64,000 nucleotides of DNA from Macrostomum hystrix (Eukaryota; Platyhelminthes; Macrostomidae), in the NCBI GenBank assembly GCA_950097015.1, contig CATNEN010000003.1:2185501-2249500 (forward strand), read 5' to 3'. A program made the translations under genes and the position numbers. Shown piece after piece: positions 57,108 through 64,000 of the stretch (positions within the stretch are counted from its first letter, which is position 1; the number at the start of each line of letters is the position of its first letter). Under the pieces are notes generated by a model, which worked only from the letters and a program-made list of their open reading frames with translations, searched no databases and was not told where the DNA came from.

Positions 57108-57567
57108 TTACCTCCTCTTCCGAAAAAACAATGTCCTCATTGTTACAGTAGAGTAAAGATTAGAAGCATACTACTATGAGTAGAAAGTTGGTACAGGTAA
57201 ACGGTAGAAAGGTAGAAAAAACTGGTATAAAGGAAATGTAGATGGTTTGCAGTTATTAATTTTTTTCTTTTTTTACTTGAATTAACACAAATATTGGAAG
57301 GGTGCTGACGTGCCGAGAGTACCACGAGAGAAAAAAATCAGGGGACTCAAGGTTGTCATGAAGCACACAAAACAAAACGTACTTTCAACTTGAGTACCTA
57401 AGAATATTACATTATCCCCTCCTTAGAAGAAATACAATGTCCTCATTGTTGGAAAATACTATAAAAAAAGACTACAGTAACACATACTAATAAAAAAGTA
57501 CAAGAAAAAAGAGATCTAGGAGAGGTACTCACAGACATTGCAAATCCCAACTTCTGCCAAATACATG

Positions 57568-58166
57568 TGTAATAGGTCTATTTTTCTGCATTATAGCTGG
57601 TGATGGTTTTCTTTTTATTTTCTCGCGCTACAAAATTTTATTACATATTTTATATACATATAGTATATTACATATTATAAATATTTTATATACTTTATAT
57701 AGTTTAGTAAATATGCGTTATTAAAACAAAGTTGATAAATGCTATATAAGCATGAAGTTTGTCGTGGTGATAATACAACCCGCCAGTGAGCCAGAAAAGG
57801 CAATATCTGAGTAAAAGGATCTATTTGAATAAAGCAAACGTGTTGTGTTAGTTATTGAGGAAACACATTTAGTGCGAAACCGAGGATTGAGGCTGTGACT
57901 CTCTGATCCTGGAGAAACGCCCAGCAGAGACTGGAGAATAAGAGACCAGTGCCTTAGAGGGATAAACCGCTCGTGCCAGTGCAGAAGCGCTACCTAGGAG
58001 AATCGCACAACGTAAGAGTTGTGGTGTTAAAACGGCCCTTTTCAGGGCCACCGAGTTAAAGACATACGGAGAACGTGAACAGTAGAGAAGGAGATAAAAG
58101 AATAGAAGAGGCCAAAAGATACGCTACCAAGAAAGAGAAAAAAGTAGAGTGAGAAGCCCTGTTACA
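57568..58166 (+). repeat. 5' LTR of inner element (599 bp)
   Basis: TG...CA ends, a TATATAAG box at 57743-57750 and AATAAA at 57828-57833 mark likely U3, R and poly(A) positions. Confidence 0.9.
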
Positions 58167-58167
58167 A

Positions 58168-58181
58168 CTTTGGTGGCAGCG
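58168..58181 (+). promoter_or_regulatory. Primer-binding site candidate of inner element
   Basis: CTTTGGTGGCAGCGG directly after the 5' LTR. The gypsy element has TTGGTGGCAGCGG at the same structural position (50677), which links the two families. Confidence 0.65.
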
Positions 58182-58252
58182 GAAAGGATTAGAGAAACAG
58201 CCTCAATCGAGAATAGAGTAGATTATCAAGAAGAACGAAGAGTTCATAGAAA

Positions 58253-58564
58253 ATGTCGATTATTATGCTGATAATAGCGGTGCTGATGAATCAGCAGCCA
58301 GGTATCCCTCCACTATTTGGAAGTGGTGGAACACAGTCAATGTTCGGTAATCCGATAATGTCTGGAAGCCAGGAAGAAAAGAAAAAGCCTATGGGAAAAG
58401 GCATGATTTCGATGCAGAATAAGCAAGATATGGAGTACATCACAGAGAGGAATGTACATAAGTTTAGCGGATGCTTCTTCTGTACTAAACCAGGACCTGT
58501 GAGGCCAGATGGACATCAATGTCGAATCACCTTAAACTTCCTGAAGCCGAACATGCCGAAGTAA
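58253..58564 (+). CDS. Short ORF at gag position, 103 aa
   Basis: ATG at 58253. It opens with a hydrophobic stretch and a Gly/Pro-rich segment and ends with VHKFSGCFFCTKPG..., then GHQC, a Cys/His cluster that is not a standard CCHC knuckle. It might be a gag relic or a small element-specific protein. Confidence 0.4.
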   Translation: MSIIMLIIAVLMNQQPGIPPLFGSGGTQSMFGNPIMSGSQEEKKKPMGKGMISMQNKQDMEYITERNVHKFSGCFFCTKPGPVRPDGHQCRITLNFLKPNMPK

Positions 58565-60180
58565 GATAGTAGAGGAGGCACGGTACACCAGAGAAGTGTA
58601 CTGAATGTGTAAATTCGTGTAAATATGTGCTGTCTATAGTCGTCACAGTTGTCACAAGTGCTAAGAAGTTCTGAAAAAGAAAACACAAAAATAGTGAGTC
58701 AAGGATTTAATAAATGGGCACACGGCCGTAGAAATTATGTGCTCCAATACCTACTCAGTAGAAAAAGGAGTAGTGTGTGAAGAAAATTTAGAAGTTATGG
58801 TAGTTTAAATAAAGGCATCCAATGTTATAAGAAAGAATCTGTCTATAGGAGAAAGTGTTATAAGTCGGGCATGTGAAATTAATTATTAAGAAATCTCTGA
58901 ACGAATTGTTAGTAGTTGGCTTGCTCCAATGAAGTACAGCAATTTTGAAGGGGAAGAGCAATGTAACGTCACAATTTAACGAAGAGTGTGAAGAAATGAG
59001 GAGTGATTTCTCTCTGAAAGAGTTATTAGTAGCTGACATGTTTCAGTGAATTAAGGTAACTCAGAAGGGGAGGTGAAGTTTTCGGAATGTTCCTGGATTG
59101 AAGTCCAGAAGCCCAGAGAGTAGTAGACTCTGGGAAAGTCATTGACAAGTTGTGAAGTCATGACTAAGTGATCAGTTCCAAAAGGCTGAGAAGAAGGCGC
59201 AGTGCTGATCTGAGGGATCAGATGTAGAGCCAGTGTTGTGGAATTTTGTAGAGGCACAAAGGTTGCCTGAAGTGGCCTACCTGAAGAAAGACACACTGTG
59301 GCCTGATGATCAGATGAGGACTGTGTTGTGATGTGAATAGGCATGATTGTGGCCTGAAGTAAGAAGTGAAGAGGCACAGGAGATTGCCTGAAGAGGTCTA
59401 TCTGAATAAGGGCGCTGTTATGGCCTGAAGTATATTTAAGAAGAGGCAAATGATGCCTAGAGAAATGAGAGGAGACTCGTGTGAAATTGGAGAAGGCACG
59501 TGGCCTAAAGATAATCAAATAAGAAATTATGTAAACAAAGTAATAGATTAGAGAAGGCAGATGAGTCAACATGAATAAATTAGGAAATTGGATATTGCCC
59601 GCATGTCAGTTAATTTAAGTGACAGATGGTCGATAAGTAAATATTAATGAGCACCTTCCTAGTTGTGAGAATTGATTAAAAAGAGTGAGGTGATGAAGAA
59701 GAATATGTGACAACTGTGCGACATATTATGTAAATAGTTATGTAAACACGCCTTAAACGTTGTGAAATTAGTATTAAATGTTGTCTTTGAATATTTCTGT
59801 TGTATAAACTGAAAGAAAATAAGTTATGCGTGCTACTGTGAGTAAACGTGGGAGCACACTTAAGCTCAATATCCTCGCCATTAGAAAGGGTGAGAGTGAT
59901 GACGTAACCACTTTCCCATAAGGATCAGTGCTAATTAGTTTCTAATTGCGGATTAAAAGCATTAAAAAGCGATTATCTCATGAAATAATGAAGCTAGAAA
60001 GGTGATTCAAAATCAGCAATAATCTACGGAAAGAGATCTTTAAAAAGACACCAACCTTGTTAAGAAAGGTTGAGAATTGCTCATAAAATCGTAAGCCACA
60101 AGATCAAGGCTAAAAATCAAGTGTCAAAAGTAAGAGGTGGGGCGCGAAAGACCTTTGAATAGGTCCAGTTTTTGGCCCCG
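58565..60180. other. Internal non-coding region of inner LTR element
   Basis: Purine-rich plus strand with repeated GGCCTGAAG words at 59270-59510. The minus-strand ORF 59572-59051 is probably a by-product of this composition. No domain is recognised. Confidence 0.45.
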
Positions 60181-60185
60181 GGGAG

Positions 60186-60193
60186 TATAAATA
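60186..60193 (+). promoter_or_regulatory. TATA box of gene C2
   Basis: TATAAATA, 56 bp before the ATG and inside the retroelement, so C2 seems to have its own promoter besides the LTR. Confidence 0.6.
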
Positions 60194-60248
60194 ACGGATT
60201 AGTTGGACCCCTGGAGAGACATGTTGTGAACAAACAACGCCATCGAAA

Positions 60249-61193
60249 ATGAACAACGGCGAGGAAGAAAATCAGCATGAGCCGGACGAGATCGAGGCAT
60301 TCCTAAAGGCGATTCAGGAAGACTACGATTTTCTTGAAGATGAGAATATGCCTGCCGAGGCTCCCGAGAGGCAGCCCACAAGACCGAGACCGCCTTCCGG
60401 CGGCAACAGAAGCAGCAGTAGCGGCGGTGGCAGCAGCAGTGGCGGCGGCGGCGGCAGCAGCGGCGGCGACAGAGGCAGCAGTGGCGGCGGCGGCAATAGA
60501 GGCGGCAGCGACGGCGGCGGCGGCAGCAGCAGCAGCGGCGGCGACGGCAGCGGCAGCGGCAGTGGCAATGTCAGCGGAGGAAAAAGGGTGCGCCTAGACA
60601 TGGAAGCGCGACCTGTGCCCGGTAACACAGCCACAGCCGCCAAAAGCCGCAAACAGCTGCTATCCGAGCAAGCGGCTACGTTAGTAACGACAGCTGTGCG
60701 CGCCGACGGCTTGTCCTGCAGTCGGCAGTTATTGGCTCAGCCAGATCTGCGAAGGCAGCTGGCTAGTCGGCAATTCGTGTCAAGTGTGGAGCCGCCGACC
60801 CAGCAGCAGCCGCAGCCTCCGGCAGAAGCAGGTCCCACGGACTATCGGAACAACACTCGGGCGCTAATTCTTCAGCATGGTGTCCCCATTGAGCGGAGCA
60901 GACATGCTCTGGTGCAATACCTGCTGCGTATTGCCTTTCTGCGAACTGATGTGGCCTTGCCGCAGCGGGCCCAGGTGTGGCCGGCCATCAGAGTCCTACG
61001 CGAACGGATGTCGAGGACCAACTCCATGACAATTGTACGAGATGTCTGCGCCACCGTCAGGAGGGCCATTGCTGCGGATGGCCGGACCGCATTCCGGCAG
61101 CTTCTGGCCATCGAGGTTCGGTGGGTGAGCCAGCAGCTCGGCTGGCCTTTTTACCGGGAACTGCCGGAGCCGTGCGATTTTGACCAGGCCTAA
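60249..61193 (+). CDS. Gene C2: retroelement-borne protein with novel C-terminal domain
   Basis: An intact 314-aa ORF without introns. Residues 1-40 are acidic with a helix (DEIEAFLKAIQEDYDFLEDE) that parallels the start of C1. Residues 50-118 are Gly/Ser low complexity, then a short basic KRVRL. Residues 130-190 are mixed. The last 115 residues form a folded domain (GVPIERSRHALVQYLL...) that ends AIEVRWVSQQLGWP..RELPEPCDF. C1 ends in the same way with the same spacing, so the domain is under constraint. The gene lies in element sense orientation, 160 bp before the polypurine tract. It has a TATA box and no obvious domain known to me. An acidic N-terminus plus a basic, Trp-containing C-terminal domain would fit a DNA- or chromatin-binding role, but that is a guess. 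Confidence 0.72.
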   Translation: MNNGEEENQHEPDEIEAFLKAIQEDYDFLEDENMPAEAPERQPTRPRPPSGGNRSSSSGGGSSSGGGGGSSGGDRGSSGGGGNRGGSDGGGGSSSSGGDGSGSGSGNVSGGKRVRLDMEARPVPGNTATAAKSRKQLLSEQAATLVTTAVRADGLSCSRQLLAQPDLRRQLASRQFVSSVEPPTQQQPQPPAEAGPTDYRNNTRALILQHGVPIERSRHALVQYLLRIAFLRTDVALPQRAQVWPAIRVLRERMSRTNSMTIVRDVCATVRRAIAADGRTAFRQLLAIEVRWVSQQLGWPFYRELPEPCDFDQA

Positions 61194-61353
61194 TTGTCTA
61201 ATTATGGACTATAAATTTAGTACCTATTACATTTTATAATTTTTTTTGCGTTGGTGTCGTATTTTTAGGTGTCGTGTCTTGTATTAATGTTGTAATTTTT
61301 CTTTTTGTATTTCTGTAAAAAAATTCTCACTCATGTTTTTATTCCAATTTTTT

Positions 61354-61370
61354 AAAAAGAGAAGGCAGGT
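61354..61370 (+). promoter_or_regulatory. Polypurine tract of inner element
   Basis: AAAAAGAGAAGGCAGG-type purine run directly before the 3' LTR. Confidence 0.7.
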
Positions 61371-61969
61371 TGTAATAGGTCTATTTTTCTGCATTATAGC
61401 TGGTGATGGTTTTCTTTTTATTTTCTCGCGCTACAAAATTTTATTACATATTTTATATACATATAGTATATTACATATTATAAATATTTTATATACTTTA
61501 TATAGTTTAGTAAATATGCGTTATTAAAACAAAGTTGATAAATGCTATATAAGCATGAAGTTTGTCGTGGTGATAATACAACCCGCCAGTGAGCCAGAAA
61601 AGGCAATATCTGAGTAAAAGGATCTATTTGAATAAAGCAAACGTGTTGTGTTAGTTATTGAGGAAACACATTTAGTGCGAAACCGAGGATTGAGGCTGTG
61701 ACCCTCTGATCCTGGAGAAACGCCCAGCAGAGACTGGAGAATAAGAGACCAGTGCCTTAGAGGGATAAACCGCTCGTGCCAGTGCAGAAGCGCTACCTAG
61801 GAGAATCGCACAACGTAAGAGTTGTGGTGTTAAAACGGCCCTTTTCAGGGCCACCGAGTTAAAGACATACGGAGAACGTGAACAGTAGAGAAGGAGATAA
61901 AAGAATAGAAGAGGCCAAAAGATACGCTACCAAGAAAGAGAAAAAAGTAGAGTGAGAAGCCCTGTTACA
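61371..61969 (+). repeat. 3' LTR of inner element (599 bp)
   Basis: One substitution relative to the 5' LTR was seen on reading both copies. Confidence 0.9.
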
Positions 61970-62457
61970 CATGTGATGATGTAAAGACGTTTTCACAAAG
62001 GAATGCTAACACCAGACACATAAAGGAGAGTTAACATGCACAATAAGCCTGGCCAATGGGTATCAGCATCACCCAAGGCCTCCCATGCACAACCAGCGCT
62101 GACACGAGGACAAGATTGTTTCAAACAGGAAACAGCCAAAAATGGGAACCTGCTGAACAAAACCACTGCGTGCAGTACTGCCATCGGCATAAACAATCGC
62201 CGGAACGAATCAATATTAGAAAGAAGCAATAGTAATGAAGACTTACAGTAAGAAATAAATAACTAAAACATTCAAAAATTAGTCCGCGTTAGTCCCCGTT
62301 ATTCATCTTAGCTTTGCAGCTGATCCGATTGCTTCGCTACTACAGATCTAACTTCGAGCTCCAAAGCTGATTGGCACGCACTTCATGAATTTCAGTCATA
62401 ATTGGTCAGAAGATCCAGCGGAGTCTCGTGGAATCCGCGTCCTGGCGTGGTCGCCAA

Positions 62458-62689
62458 TGTAGCTGGAACGATTTAAATTATATTTTTTCGAATTATCTTA
62501 CTACGAAAGACTCGTATTTATTGCTTATATCAGCGCAACGCTCGCCCGCGACGCACACGAAAAAGACGTGAATATGACTTTAAAATATAAAGGGATTAAC
62601 ATACATTATAACAAAGATAATAACTAGATAAATACATTACTTAAATAAACCAGCGCACCATTTTGAGGGAAAGGGACAATAATGTTACA
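62458..62689 (-). repeat. 5' LTR of outer element (232 bp)
   Basis: Pairs with 56881-57107. Carries five extra bases (ACTCG) in the CTACGAAAG region. Confidence 0.85.
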
Positions 62690-63194
62690 ATTTAGTAAAC
62701 TAAGTTCTAAGTTCTCCCTCCCACACACCGTTCTCGCTAACTTAGTAAAATATCATGTTACTGAAAACCCACAAGCTTCTTAAGGCAGTACGTGTATTTC
62801 ATTAACCCTTCAAAGTCAAGAAAATCTAGCTACAAAGATCTATACTTTGTTCAAAATTTAATTTTTTTCAATTTTATTTAAAAATTTTCACTTGTGATGT
62901 TTACCGAATGATGAAATTCAATAATAAAAGCTCTATACCTATGCAATCAAATCTTATCATTGCTACGTGCCGTCAAAATAGCTTTCAACTGTTGACTCAA
63001 ATTACATTTTAACCTATAGCAAATTAAATTAGTTTCCACATAAAAAGCTTCGTGCAGTTGCTATAAATAGATGAGCTTCAACAATTGACTATAATTTCCT
63101 TAATGACTTTGACTTGTGAACAAATTAGTTTAATTTCTATCATAAAAGCATCGTGCAGTTACTATCATCAGGTGATTCGTTTTCGATTCGCTTC
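62690..63194. other. Promoter region of gene D with a tandem duplication
   Basis: A CATAAAA(A)GC.TCGTGCAGTT.CTAT block occurs at about 63040-63065 and 63140-63165, roughly 100 bp apart. The first copy runs into CTATAAATAG (63061-63070). The second precedes the TATA box used by gene D. Otherwise AT-rich. Confidence 0.5.
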
Positions 63195-63202
63195 TATAAA
63201 TA
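63195..63202 (+). promoter_or_regulatory. TATA box of gene D
   Basis: TATAAATA, 63 bp before the ATG at 63265, leaving room for a short 5' UTR. Confidence 0.6.
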
Positions 63203-63264
63203 CAAGTTTCAAAATTTTGGTCTTTTCACGAGCTTTCTAATCACTACACCAGCTAGCAGCAAGA

Positions 63265-64000
63265 ATGTCTTACTACGCAGCTGAATCACTGCTAAAGTCT
63301 AACATGAGACCTATCTTCCACATTGGCGAGATCGAGTCGACAGTCAACGGTTCGTGTTTGTTTCGATCGGTGGGTTGGAAGTCAGGTCCAGAGGCAAAGG
63401 GCTGGCACCCGATCATCTTCCAGTCCGCCGGACCAGTTGAGCTACTTCGAGGCATCACCGAGCGAGCGGAATACGAGGCAGCTAGCAAGAATGACTCACG
63501 CGATGTCATCGGCATAACGTTTAGAAAGGAGTGTTGTGATCAGGATTTAGTCGACTGTCTTCGGTGAGTATAATTATGTGTTTTACATTTCCTCATAAAG
63601 CTTGTATTTGTCACTAGTAACCTACCTCATAGTTCTTATAACCAAATTGTAGAGTCTAAGCAACAAAACTTAGACACGAAATTAAATTATGCATTTAGAA
63701 TGGAACTAGAGTTTGTTCTCCCTACAACTAATATTTACCTTCAATTCAACCAGCACACAAGTGTACAGGTTATAATTTTGTAAATTGCTGCAGCTTTTTA
63801 TCTAGCGAATAATTTTTTCCTAAACTCAAGCAGCGTCTAACTTGGATTTTAATCCTCTCTTTTTATCCAGAGTTATAGAAAGAGGTATCGAAACTAAACT
63901 GTGTGAAATTGGCGATGGACGAACGTTAGTGCGACTAACGAAGTCATTGTCAGATGAAGTGGTGCTGAATAATAGGCAGCAGCAGTGGATCACAATCAAG
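63265..64000 (+). CDS. Gene D: unknown protein, first two exons, runs off the window
   Basis: Exon 1 is 63265-63563 (ATG in AAGAATGT, donor TTCG|GTGAGT, phase 2). Exon 2 starts at 63871 (acceptor TTATCCAG|AGTT) and is open to the end of the window. Exon 1 encodes about 100 aa with STVNGSCLFRSVGW and a compact mixed composition. Exon 2 continues VIERGIETKLCEIGDGRTLV. GSCLFRSV recalls the Cys motif of OTU proteases (DGNCLFRA), but the following sequence does not fit well, so no family is assigned. Confidence 0.5.

Larger units (their letters stand above)
57568..61969 (+). mobile_element. Inner LTR retroelement, very young, carrying gene C2
   Basis: Two 599-bp LTRs (57568-58166 and 61371-61969) have TGTAA...TTACA ends and flanking CATG duplications (57564-57567, 61970-61973). 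The only LTR difference I see is T/C in the GTGACTCTC word (57901 against 61704), so insertion was recent. The primer-binding-site-like TTTGGTGGCAGCGG follows the 5' LTR and a purine-rich tract ends at 61370. There is no pol. The internal region holds a short ORF (58253-58564), about 1.6 kb without clear genes, and gene C2. It sits inside the outer element, between 57567 and 61970. Confidence 0.9.
56881..62689 (-). mobile_element. Outer short LTR retroelement, non-autonomous, with nested insertion
   Basis: LTR copies lie at 56881-57107 and 62458-62689 with TG...CA ends and a 4-bp target duplication ATTT (56877-56880, 62690-62693). Orientation is minus: next to the 62458 end lies TTGGCGACCACGCC, a primer-binding-site-like stretch, and next to 57108 the minus strand reads GGAAGAGGAGGTAA, a polypurine tract. 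Without the nested element it would be only about 1.4 kb and has no pol, so it is a TRIM/LARD-like non-autonomous element. Confidence 0.82.

Noticed and set aside
57869-58051. 60-aa minus-strand ORF present twice (also 61672-61854)
   Set aside because: It lies antisense in both LTR copies and is duplicated only because the LTR is; no sign of selection can be inferred from two near-identical LTRs.
59051-59572. 173-aa minus-strand ORF in the inner LTR element
   Set aside because: Antisense of a purine-rich strand with GGCCTGAAG words; no domain and opposite to the element's sense.
63265-63563. Gene D as OTU deubiquitinase
   Set aside because: Only SCLFRSV resembles the OTU Cys motif; the Asp before it and the later His motif are not seen in the part available.

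Overview
The window is nuclear DNA of a metazoan, most likely an aquatic invertebrate; the species cannot be named from sequence alone. Genes carry GT-AG introns of roughly 60-700 nt, TATA boxes and AATAAA signals. There are no bacterial operons, rRNA genes or CRISPR arrays. Most of the 64 kb is transposable elements, their remnants, satellites and foldback repeats, with a few genes between them.

Layout. 0.2-8.7 kb: a minus-strand DUF4806-type gene (A) whose conserved exon is split by a 6.16-kb I/R1-group LINE with a 13-bp target duplication. 9.2-11.4 kb: decayed TNP2-like transposase. 13.1-14.7 kb: GC-rich interspersed repeat R. 15.6-17.5 kb: gene B, a paralogue of A with matching intron phases. 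18.7-21.95 kb: RTE-type LINE with an intact EN-RT frame and a 12-bp target duplication. 22.3-26.9 kb: repeat debris, a second TNP2 fragment and a mariner fragment. 27.1-32.3 kb: a two-exon gene for an 851-aa protein with a perfect PIP-box and a C-terminal CRESS-Rep-like superfamily 3 helicase. It lies between a 13-unit array of the palindrome GTATTTTCGCGAAAATAC and a second cluster of the same motif. 32.4-33.0 kb: two MITEs nested in a larger inverted-repeat element. 34.6-36.9 kb: second copy of R. 37.7-39.2 kb: USP-like cysteine protease gene. 39.9-41.9 kb: MULE-like transposase. 43.0-44.3 kb: gene C1 (frameshifted). 45.0-50.7 kb: decayed Ty3/gypsy element. 51.6-52.9 kb: a small ORF and the 3' exons of a membrane protein gene. 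53.6-56.5 kb: two large minisatellites. 56.9-62.7 kb: a short minus-strand LTR element with a very young plus-strand LTR element inside it, the latter carrying gene C2, an intact paralogue of C1. 63.3 kb to the end: the first two exons of gene D.

The most notable systems are three. (1) The PIP-box/SF3-helicase gene with flanking palindrome arrays looks like a replication protein beside its own iterons. (2) The C1/C2 family sits in the same position, downstream of pol or just before the polypurine tract, in two LTR elements that share a primer-binding site, so it may be an accessory gene of that retroelement family. (3) The A/B DUF4806 pair has had one member destroyed by a LINE. Intron boundaries, families and domain names are assigned by eye; no search was run.
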